This document shows, in pieces, positions 44,592 to 56,500 of a DNA stretch of 60,000 bases. The notes beneath the pieces were generated by a model. The model searched no databases and was not told where the DNA came from. It saw only the letters and a program-made list of their open reading frames with translations. Source of the stretch: Antedon mediterranea (Eukaryota > Echinodermata > Crinoidea > Comatulida > Antedonidae); NCBI RefSeq assembly GCF_964355755.1, contig NC_092678.1, positions 18,574,922 to 18,634,921 of the forward strand, given 5' to 3'. How positions within the stretch are numbered: the first letter of the stretch is position 1; every line of letters starts with the position of its first letter. Both the position numbers and the translations under genes were made by a program.

Positions 44592-47500
44592 ATGAAATCT
44601 ATCACTTCTAGTTGTTTATTTTTGTGGATAGTGTTTTATTTGGCCAATTTTATGGTGCTCGGAAGCGCGGCAGGTAAGATGTTTATTTTTCTAGTCTTGT
44701 AAGTCTTGTAGTAATAGTAACTTTAACAGCAATGTCCGATATTGTTTGGGGTTTGCGATATGTTTAAGACTCTATTCATAGTTCTTGATAAGAGTTGTTA
44801 GGACACTTTGACACAAACTGAGAGACATTATATACGAGGGTATCACTTCTTTCTTACCGGACCCCATGTGCTTCGACTAATATACTGCAAAGTAATATCT
44901 CGTGGGTTGAGAGATTCGATCTTTAGTATCAACACAACTTGGTGTCAGTTGAGTCCAATAAGTATGGAGATATCCACATTTTTTCCAACTGTAGCCAAAA
45001 CATGTTGTTAAAATACTTCTCTTTATTGATATTACATACAATATTTTATAGCTTAACCACACGCGTTTTAGACGGCGTGACACAGTTTTAGGAATAACAT
45101 AGGCCTACCATCAAAACTCTCAGTATTCCTCGTCAATGATCATATCACATCAAATGAGAAGTGCGTTGGCGAGCGCTTAAGAAAATGTAACCTTAATCCT
45201 TAGGTTTAATGGCAAGGGTTCGAACGGGTAAGGACTATAAACAGTAGACCCATTGTACACAAAATGCTCGTATAAATTGGAATATCCTAGTATACCTTTC
45301 GAGACCAGTAGGGTTTTACCACGGTTTACTAGCTCACATAGCTACTGTGGTGGACAGAAGAATATGTGTCGTAGTTGACAGCATCGACATCCAAATTCGA
45401 ATTAGGGCATCCGCGGACCCACGGCAGACAGCAGTGCAGCGCATACCACATCAGCACACCTGTCATATTTACATATCACACGTTAGACCATTAATGGAAT
45501 ATGCAGCTCCTGTTTGGTGTAATATCCCAGATAAAATAAGTGATGAACTAGAAAATATCCAGATTTCTGCAGGTAGAATATGTACTGGTGCGTGGAAACA
45601 TACAAGTCATAATGCATTAAGACAAGAATTAGGCTGGTTATCATTGGAAAAACGTAGACAATTTCTTAACCTAATACTGTTTTTTAAAATTATTCATAAG
45701 TTAACACCAGTGTATCTTTACTCCTTATTTAATTTTTCTGACAATATTGAAGTTTATAACTTGCGTAACATCCGAAATATAATAATTCCATTTTGTAAGA
45801 CCACATCATATCGTTTATCTTTTGTCCCATCTATTATAACACATTGGAATGAGTTAAATAATGAAATAAAAAATTCCTCATTTCTTGTTGAGTTTAAAAA
45901 ATTGCTACTGAAATCCAATTTGTTTGAAACAAAAAAACGTTCTTATTATGATACAGGTGATAAGAAGATTAACCAAATTCACACTAGAATCCGACTTGGT
46001 TTCAGCTGTCTCAATTCGCATTTATTCTTACATGGACTTCGGGACAATCCAAATTGTACTTGTTGCTTTAATATTGAGAATCCGCTTCATTTCTTATGTT
46101 ACTGCCCTAATTATAATACACAAAGAGATATTCTACTTGTAAGCGCTAACTCAATTATTGAGGATATCCTAGCCAAGGATTTTTCTTTAACATTTAATTT
46201 TACATTTTTAAGTGAAATTTTTATTTTTGGTTCCGATCTTCTTTCGAATTGTGAAAATGCTTTATTATTTTATTATGTACAACAATTTCTTGTTAATTCT
46301 GGAAGATTTAATTGATGTTTCTGTTAGTTGTTTTAAAATGTTGTATTTGTTTATCTGAGGCGCCTTGAAGCTAAGATGGTTCCATCTTGTAAGGCGCCTC
46401 TGTGTAATATACTGAATAAAAAAAAAAAAAAGCACACCAGGAGACGATCCCCGACTTTCCGAATAGTGTACTAATAAGTTCTTTTACGTATACTATATGA
46501 ACACGTCAGCAACAAATTTACGTCCCATCCGAAGGTTGGTGGCATGCTCAAAACTGGTAAGATACAATAACATATCCGAGACGGAGTTTTTTTTATGTGA
46601 AATGATTGTATTTTGTACGTCTACTTCCAAAATAAGCACACAATTACTTCCTCAAACACTTGTCTTCTTCTAATGTAATATTGTTCTTACAGGATGGATT
46701 CCAGTGTTCAAAGGAGTATCTGGAGCTGGAGAACCAGATCTGTACGATCTATGGATAGGGAGCACATCGCTGAATGAACTGAATGACTCGGTTCGTGCTC
46801 TTGACGCAAACATCAAAGCACACTTCAAAAGTCCACTAATAGAAAGATGGTCTGAATTTCAAGTTCAACAGGTAATCTTTGTAATTGTATCATTCTGTCA
46901 TTACTATTGTTTATTCTTTCATTCATTTCATTTATTTCAGTGCATTCCTATACAAAACATACAAAACTAGAAAGCCACTCCGAGAGTGCATATCTGCGCC
47001 TAATGTAAAATTCTCCTACATAAGATTTCTCCTTGAAACTATATATCTCATCTTTATCGGTTCAAATTAATTAAATTTCAGTATTCCACCGAGCGGTTTA
47101 GAATTAATTCTATGCCTGTAATGTTTGGATGAGGAAATCTGTGAGAATAAGAAAAAGTCGCCCAAATGTTTGTGTATTAGGTTAATGTGATTTAGGTTAA
47201 TTTCACTACAAGTATGTGTATGCAAATTTGGTGTAATGGTCATGTAACCAGCCTTTTAACTAACAATAGTTTCCTTTCAACTAACAATAGTTTCAGTTGA
47301 CTTACAATAGAACAGCAACGCTAAAAACACGGGTGAATTTGAAAAGAAATATATTTTTTTTTAAACCTGTAAATTAAATTATGTTTTAAAATTACAAACC
47401 ATAAATTATAACTCTTACCCCTTAGTGTACACAAATGAAGTTTTTTGGACAAGTAGTTCTCTAGCAAATGCAATTTGAGTTTACTTGTTACTTTAAGACT

Positions 47501-50500
47501 GCTCGTCGGCTTTTGAAAATTCTGTCCTATCTGTTAACACTAGCAGGTTTTAAAACATTAAAACATTAACTACAACTAAACTAAACTTACATCAACTAAA
47601 ACATTACAACGTTCATGAGTTCTCTTGTTAAAACTATGAATGAAGTTTCTCCGATATACATTAAATGAGAGGCCGTTATTTGTAACAAGCATCATGCTTG
47701 CGCTCTTATTATAACTAGGCAATTTCAGTAGCTTACAGTACGTTATTAAAGCAAACTCTGAATTACTTTTGGTAATTATTTATACTATTACCACCCGTTG
47801 TCTCCTTAAATATTGTGACGCTCTTTCCTATAGTATTTAAAGTAACCTAACAACCAAATCTCTAAAAGTCACTTTTAAGTTCTTTTCAATTAATAACAAT
47901 ATATTAAATGAAATTGGCCATTGTACCGTTCTTAATATTATTCAACCGTATAATCTTCTATGTTATCTAAAATATCTTAGCTAAAATGCCTTATTACGTT
48001 GTAGGTAAAAACCAATGATGCGATTATCGACTTTTTGTTAAAAATGTGCAGTCTAGTCACTTAAGTTCAATTAATAGTGTAATGAATAGTATTTTTCCCA
48101 TTATTTATCGTTCTTTATGCAATTCAATCGTATCATATTCCATTCTAGCTAAAATGTATATCAACAATCTGTGGTATCAAAGTAAAAAAAATGAAAGCTA
48201 TGCTAAAGGTAACTTCAACAAACGGCAACGGCGACCTTTTGAATCTGGCTCGTGGGAACTTTAAAAAACCCACTATATCTAATGGAAGAGTAGGTGGTTA
48301 CCCCGGATGTACTGCTTTATTCAGCCCTGTCGTTGTGGACATATTAGTAGGTGCCGTTTGGTGGCAGAACTCGACACGAAGAGACCCGTAATGGGGTAGA
48401 AAGTTGTGGTATGTGCCGTCCATAGTCGCAGGTTATTCCCCATACCCATTTACTGTACGGAACATAATTTTAAAACAAATTGAAGCAAATTGTTATATTG
48501 TAAACGTATTTCTGCTATCACAGGTTAAAATTGTTTTTTATGAAAATGGAGAAGAGAATGCGTTCATCGAATTTGATAGTAACTCTACAGATAAAGAGAG
48601 CTGGTTTGCCCAAGATCGAATAAGACAGAGTTCGTTTAAGGATTTAAGTCATGAAGAAACCAACATCTTTTCAATTAAAGGGTATGCTTTCAAATTCATA
48701 TATTTAGCAAAAACATTAATCTCACAGGATAAAAGGCGCCCTGTGTAATTAGTAGACCCTTTTAACAAAGTAGACCAATGTATGTACAAGAGAAATGAAA
48801 ATCAAAGCAATAGGCCTAAATAATTATATAATATACAAATCTAAAGGCAACATATTGAAAAAATCAGTAGGTATCAATGACTTGATCTCGACGGTGCGAA
48901 GATACAAACAAAATAATTGTTGTTGTTGCTAACGTTTTCCGTCTTCCGACATTACGCTTTCCACAATTTGTTTCCATTTTTTCTGTTTATGACAGGATGG
49001 TTTGTTATTGTGTTAGTGTCTACTAGTCCTTGTAAGTCTTTTTTTATTTGATTCATCCAGTTATTTCTTGGTCTTCCTACGGGTCGTTTTACTTTCCTGT
49101 TAGTTTCTTTCATTGTTTGTTTGATTGGGGTATCATCCGGTAATCTAATTATGTGTCCATACCATTTTAGTCTCCTTCGTTTAATTTTTATTACGAACAA
49201 AATAAGTAAAGAGCTAATTAAAAACGATAAAATAATAACAGCCAAATAATTACATTTTCTGAGAAGTTGTGATGAAATATTTTGCTACTTTTACTGATTG
49301 ATTCTTGAACAATATTGTTGAACTGTATATATTTTAGTTGAATACTTAAAACCAATATGCACTATGGTTCCAAAACACTAAAGAACATAATATCTTGTAA
49401 ATTGCAAAGTTCTCAAATACCAAACAAATAGAACGAGAAAATATTCATAATTATAAATATTTTGAAGAAAATGTTTTCGAAAGAAAAAGGATTCAAGTTA
49501 TTTTTATATCTTAATTAAAATCTAATGAAACTCTTACATGTTCGGAATCGTTTTAATTGTTTCCACTTGTTTTCACTTTTTCCCATTCCCTATTTGTTCT
49601 CACTTTTTTTTTCTTTTTTATTTATTTTTTTTTTTTTGTACTTTGTTTCTTCTTTTTCATTTCTTTTTTTTCTTTTTGTCCTTTGTTTCTTCTTTTTCAT
49701 TTTTTTTCTTTTTGTCCTTTGTTTCTTCTTTTTCATTTTTTTTTCTTTTTGTCCTTTGTTTCTTCTTTTTCATTTCTTTTTTTTTTCTTTTTGTTCTTTG
49801 TTTCTTCTTTTTCATTTCTTTTTTTTCTTTTTGTCCTTTCTTTCTTCTTTTTCATTTCTTTTTTCTTTTCTTTTTGTCCTTTGTTTCTTCTTTTTCATTT
49901 CTTTTTTTTTTCTTTTTGTCCTTTGTTTCTTTTTTTTCATTTCTTTTTTTTTCTTTTTGTCCTTTGTTTCTTCTTTTTTTCTTTCTATGCATTCCATCAT
50001 TATTATACATACATAAAGAAACATAAAACAAAGAGAAAAAATGGAAAGGGGGAATCTCAGAAGCAAAGCTTTGTAAGATTAGAAATTTCATGACATTTGA
50101 AAAAAATTCAGTTTCCCTTGATTGACAGTGATGAATGAAATTGGACACTTGTGCATAATGTGCAGAAAGTCCCATGATGCTATGTCTAAATATAATAATA
50201 TGAATTATTTAACAATTATATGATAGCATTAATTTTGTAATAGTACTTTGGTATTAATTTGTATTCACAGTTAAGGGGAAAATTGACTATCATAGTACAC
50301 TCTCCCCACTAACAATAATTAAAATGTTTTCCTGTTGCACTATTTTGATCCTAATTAATTTTATCGACGTTTGTTTATTTAATGACATTGTAACGGTAGT
50401 ATCGCATACCAAGATAATTTCCTGAATTTTGTAACGCTGGGACCCAAGAGATTATACAATTATTGTTAATTATTTTTATCTAATCAAGTCAACATGTTTT

Positions 50501-53500
50501 GCAGTCGACATTCAAAACGTTAAAGCCGAGACTAAATAACGATGATGATGATGGTACGGTGGCCTTTTAAGTGTCACGGAAATTTACAAAAAAAAAACCC
50601 ATGGCAATTTAAAAAAAGCCACGGCATTTTAAAATTAAAACAGCACGGCAAATTAGAAATTAACAAGGCCAACAGCCATTAAGTCGCGTGCTACAATGCA
50701 TAGTGATACCGGACCGACAGACAAACAGACCGACAGACAGACAGACCGACAGACAGACGGACCGACCGGCATAGTGAACTATACTGACCGAAATTACTGA
50801 ACATGTTTAAAAATGTTGAAATGTTTAAAAACATTTATATTTTTTTAATTTACACGTGCGTAGCCTGTCACATTTGACGTGCTCGTATAATGTAATTTCG
50901 AGTTGAAAAGTAATTCAAGAAAACAGAAATCGGGCAAAAAGTGTGCGCAATAACATTTAACGCGCAGTGCGCGCGCAAAAATCTGCGCACTCATGGCAAT
51001 TTTGTAAACGCTTAAAATTGCCTGAAACGTACTCTTATTTCATCGAAAATAAATTTTGAAAATTTTAAGCGCGCGTACGCATGCGTTACATGCGCTACGC
51101 ACGTAATTGTATTGCCATATGATGATTTATGCCCTGAAATTTATGAGTACCAAATTTTATTTAATTGTGATTCATGGTTGTTAAGATATGATTACAAACG
51201 TGATTTCGTTAAATCGTGCGTAGACCGCGTAATTTTTTATTGCGCACCGTGAAAACATAACCACATCGATTCCTGGCCATAAGGAATATTCTGTGAAAAA
51301 TTTACTTAGCTAGATTAAACTGATATCAAGATAAGGTCATAAAGCGATAAAACGCATAGTGATACCGGACCGACAGACAGACAGACAGACCGACAGACAG
51401 ACAGACAGACCGACCGACTTAGTGAACTATAGAGTCGCTTCCACGCGACTAAAAACCACGGCAAAGTACAACATGCCACGACGGAAGTGAGTTACCGCGG
51501 TGGAAGGGAAACCCTTTGAATTTTCTCCGAGGTAGGCCTAAGTAATTAGTTTTGCATTGATGATGTTCTTTATATTAATTTATTTATGATCATACATGTG
51601 GCGTAGCGCAACCTATACCTAGCACTGCAGCAGTTACGTGTTTGTTGAACTCTTCTTGAACTTTCTAGGTCTAGGCCCTATACAACAAGGTAGGCTCCTA
51701 CAATGTTTTAATATTACAATAATTATAATAAATTTAAAAGAATTTAACAAATTTTACAGTGAAGATTAATATTATAACATTGTACTATATTTTCTGTACC
51801 TGCTACCATAACAGAGTTAGCTAGGATCATAACTATTTTAAAGAACATGGCATGCTTACCCGTTGTAAAAAAATCGAAGATTCCAAGAGTTCAAAGGGTT
51901 AACTTCCGTCGTGGAATTCTGTACTTGGCCGTTGTATTTCATTTTTAATTTCCCGTGGTGTTACATTTTGGCCGTGGTGTTTTTGTTAACTAGATACGTA
52001 AAGGCAACATTCGGTAAATCGCGCCTTACTTCTAGAATGTTTACTCGATGGTATATAAAGTTGGTTCGTACTTTCGTTACTGATTTTAACCACCTGATGT
52101 AACCCTGTTTACTAATTAAATGGAGTTCGATAATTAGTTATTGACGATTAAAACGAATTTAGGTTCAACGATTTGCCCCAAATAGGGGTGTTTTCCGATC
52201 GTGGTATACACTGTCCAATGCATGTCTATCTTGAAAAATACTCGCATACAATAATAGGAGGATGCTTCGCATTTTCCTATCTCCTCCTACGATAATTATT
52301 TTTAATGGATGAAAACCGGTTGAACAGCTCGAGTACAACATCATAATGTTGAAGACAGACCTATTTTCTTAAAAACATACTATTTTGATAGATTTAATAT
52401 ACATTTATACAAATGTATTGATTTCCGATGAATGGAACATTCCAATAATAACTCTTTGCTTTAACACAAGTACCACCAGCTGTAGGTAAATTATTGGCCC
52501 TTGGGGAATTAACCTAAAACCTATATATAGATAAGTATTGCAATATTTGGACATTACTGTAAATACGTATTAACATTTGTGGTCGCCATTGAATTTAATG
52601 TGAGTGTGGGTACTGTTAGATGTATAACACAATCATGTACAAATAAACGTATTACTGTGAGTGTAGGCCCTACTGTTATATAGAACGTACAATATACAAA
52701 TAAACTGTAGTACTGACAGTTTCTTCTCAACGTTTGTATTAATTAATAATTACAAAGAATATAAACGTTGTAGTGGTACGTGTATCGTTACATGTACTAT
52801 GCTATTTCAATCGACTATGACAGTGACAGTTTTAACAAAGTATTAAGTCGCAAATGTGTTACTGTATCAAGTGGTATATTATTTATAGGCCTGTGAGTAG
52901 GCCCTACTGTTATATAAAACGTACAGTATACAAATAAACTGTACTACTGACAGTTGCTTCTCAACGTTTGTATTAATTAATAATTACAAAGAATATAAAC
53001 GTTGTAGTGGTACGTGTATCGTTACATGTACATGCTATTTCAATGGACTATAACAGTGACAGTTTTAACAAAGTATTAAATAAAAGTGGTATATTATTTA
53101 TAGGCCTATCAAAGTGAAAAACATATTTCGTTACTGAGTAGATAAATAATATATTAAAACATTGTTCTTCTTTGTACCCATATCCTCTTCCCCATCCCTC
53201 AAAACTAATGTTACACACAAAACATAAAATTTAAATGAGTCCAAATAACAAATTTGGACTCATTTTGTGACAAGTTTCTCTTTCGGAAGTAATTCCCAGT
53301 GTGCTAATTTCAGTTTAATACATAAATCATCGTGTCTATTTATTCGTTTCTGTAAACAATAATAACTGTTATCGTCCTGCAGTACGTACATTAAAAAAAG
53401 CATTTTTTTACGCTGAAATTACTGTGTATTCGAGAACCATCTGTGGGCACGACCTAGATGGTACGCGAGCGAAGCGAGCGTACCATCTAGTTATTCTTAA

Positions 53501-56500
53501 TTTGCCGTGTTGTTTTATTCTTAATTTGCCGTGACACTTACAGGCCACCGTATGATGATAATTATCAAGCCGGACCGCGAATATTTACTCTAAAGCCTGT
53601 TTTCCAGTCGACATTCAGTTACGTTAAATTGCAATGCACTATGCCTATGCCACAACCAATACTACTACTATTATTATTATTATTATTATTATTTGGGATG
53701 TACAGAACAGTAAAGATGCACCAACATATGGGGCACCATAAGTAGCAAAAGTGTATCTTGTCCAAGATCTTCACTTGCACTGATGAAGGTCTAGTGTTGC
53801 CCGAAACCTCTGCTAACTTTTCTGGCTGTTTTACTTTATCGTTTTGATTTAACTTATCGCTTTCTTTTGGTATCTCCATTGCGATCCAGCCACTGATACC
53901 CACAGCATTGTCTTTTTTTTCAGTATTTTGCTTTTGGATTTGTATGTAATTTACAGCTCTACACACTTGTGTTTAACACACATACATATTTGCTGCTTAT
54001 GGCGCCCCATACCGACCAATGTTTCAATATACTTATTCCCGCGGTTTTAACTATTTGAAAAACTAAACGTCGACTGGAAACAGATGATTTACTCGTCAGT
54101 TCATCAATGATTTAAACATATCGAGATCTTCGAAAGTGTTGGATGTTAATTAATGGCATAAAGATAATGATTATTCACAATATTTTTGAAAATGAAAATG
54201 TGGTAGGCCTATTAAAGATGAAGAAGAAGAAAAAAAACACAAAACATTGTAAAAATCAATCGTTGCCGCTTTTGTTTCAGAGATTCAGACACAGTAAGAC
54301 GACATTTCTTTTCTAACAAAGAATACTTCAAATGCGAAACTGATTTTGGATGGACCGTTGTTGTATCACGATATGGACATTGTGAGTGGGAAAGGAAACA
54401 ACCTGATTACCCTTTGATGTTGTATTCACCCGTACCAAAAGGTGTATTCTGGCATTCTAGTAAGTTGTGTGTAATTGTCTACGATAAAGCCCTCGTTACC
54501 AAGATGTGCCAAAAAAAAAAAGAAAGCCGCCTGGACATCAATTTTACCTCCCGTTACGTTTAATTGTTTGTCAGGTCCCAAAGGTCATGGTTTGTCTACA
54601 AATCGTTGGCCTAAGACGACCTAGGCAAAGTTTACGGCTTTCGCTCTGAGCGTGAAATAAATTATTGCAGGCGACGATTGTGCACTGCATAGTCTATGGG
54701 AGAGAAGCGTTCCAATATTGACATTCGGTTTGTTTTCAGGATGGCCATGCATCATCGAAACTACGTTATTAGTATCTGCTCGCATAAATAACTTGCACTT
54801 TGAAATTTCTAGTATTAATTGCATATACCATCAAATATAAGATACGAAGGACCGGTAAAATAATGAATTATGTAAACTGTGCATGCGCACTTTCTAATCT
54901 TGAAAGACATATACATAGCCCATTGCCGCCGCGGTAGTCGTTCCCGACAAAAATAATGTTAAGCTTCTATAACAATAGAAAACATGCGCAATCAATCATA
55001 ACTCAGGAATGTTCGATTCGCAAATTGAAAACCGGCTTGAGGGTTGAGAATGGGTTATATGCATCTTTCAATTGAAATAAAAAAATCTTTTCTTTATGCA
55101 TAGATGATGCGGGTATTGCAGATTTTATGGCCATTTTCTTAAAATTTTCAGGTAATGCATAGTACTTTACAATAATACAAATTCTAACATGGGATTGATT
55201 CCACAGAGTATATTTTGCCGTTTTAAATGAATAGTGAATTTGTATGGCATTATTAGTATTTTATATTATTAGTGTAATAGTTTTTAATGTGTTCAATTCA
55301 ATTGATTTGATTGACTACTAATATCCGACTAATTTCTGACTATTCTTTGACTAGTCTTCGATTATTCTTCTACTAATGTTTGACTATTCTCTGAATAATA
55401 TCCAGTTTTCCCCGACTATTCTCCGACAATGCTTCGACTAGTCCTCGGACTAATCTCCGACTATTCTCCGATAAATTTCCAACTTCTATTCGACTTATCT
55501 CCGGCTTTACTCCGACTAATCTATTTCGGCTGTACTTAGTGCTTCGTTAAATCTTTGTAATGATTGGCTTATTGATAATCGACTTACAATTCATCCAGGT
55601 AAAACTGAATGCATTCTGTTGGGAACGAAACGTCGATTAAAAAATGTCTCATTCCAACTCAATGCCCTTGAATGTGATATCAAATCAACAGAGTTGGTAA
55701 GGTATTTAGGTGTCCAGATTGACCAACAGGCTTCTGGGAATCTGATTGCCAATTCAGTAATAACTAGTGCAAATAGCAGTTTAAAATTTATGTACAGACA
55801 ATCCAAATATCTTGATTTTGGTAGTAGGAAACTTCTCTCTTCAGCTCTAATTCAGCCTCTTTTTTACTATGCTTCCCCAGCATGGTATAATGACTCTTCT
55901 CAGGTTCACAAACTCAGGCTTCAGACTACTCAAAACAAAATATTCAGATTTATTACTCAATCAGATTCGAGATCTCAGGTTGGTCAATCTGAGCTGAAAT
56001 CAATTGGATATCTGAACGTCCCAGAAAGAGTTAAGTTCAAATGTTTATGCAATGTATATAAAATTTTTAATAATTCTGCCCCAATGTATCTAAATAGTAA
56101 CTTTGTTCGTATTGTTGATTACCACTCTAGAAGGACACGTAGTGCCACAAATTTAAATTTTAGGATTCCAATAATTAAGGGCTGCGAACAAAAAACTTTT
56201 TATTACAACTCAATAAAAGCCTGGAACGCTATACCATTATATGTAAAAAGTAATATTTCATTAGAAAATTTTAAATTGTCACTAAAAAAGCATCTCCTCA
56301 ATATTTAATTCTCATGTGCAATAAATTATAAAAAGGTTTTAGCATAATGTAGTAAATCAATAATTTTCTGTAATCTGTAAATTAAGAATAAATAATATAA
56401 ATATAATAAGGGTAAAAATCAATTGTAATTTTGTTACTTTAGTGCAATAAATCAATTTTTGTATATATCTCTTATTATAAATCTTTCTTAAAACTGTAAC

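Larger units (their letters stand above)
50548..53555. mobile_element. About 3-kb element with ACGGTGGCC termini, containing a nested repeat
   Basis: The left end TACGGTGGCCTTTTAAGTG and right end CACTTACAGGCCACCGTA are inverted partners. Both are followed inward by repeated CACGGCAAATTA-type words (50570-50655 and 53505-53545). Flanks are ATGATGAT on each side, but in low-complexity sequence. No transposase frame was seen in 51500-53450. The AGTCGCGTG repeat is inserted at 50655-51460, and a direct duplication fills 52656-53090. Confidence 0.65.

Noticed and set aside
45347-46315. Independent 322-codon host gene inside receptor B intron 1
   Set aside because: Sequence features (ISHVRPLMEYAAPVWC, C-terminal CX2C..HX4C) and the poly(A) 3' end identify a LINE; the corresponding intron of receptor A lacks it.
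49525-50093. Three overlapping plus-strand frames of 160-178 codons and two minus-strand frames
   Set aside because: They are the three phases of a polypyrimidine minisatellite without stops; the proteins are phenylalanine- or lysine-rich low complexity.
53619-53966. Minus-strand 115-codon frame with an Asn run
   Set aside because: The Asn run is an (ATT)n tail, and the rest matches a dispersed repeat that is broken in the other copy at 37700-38000.
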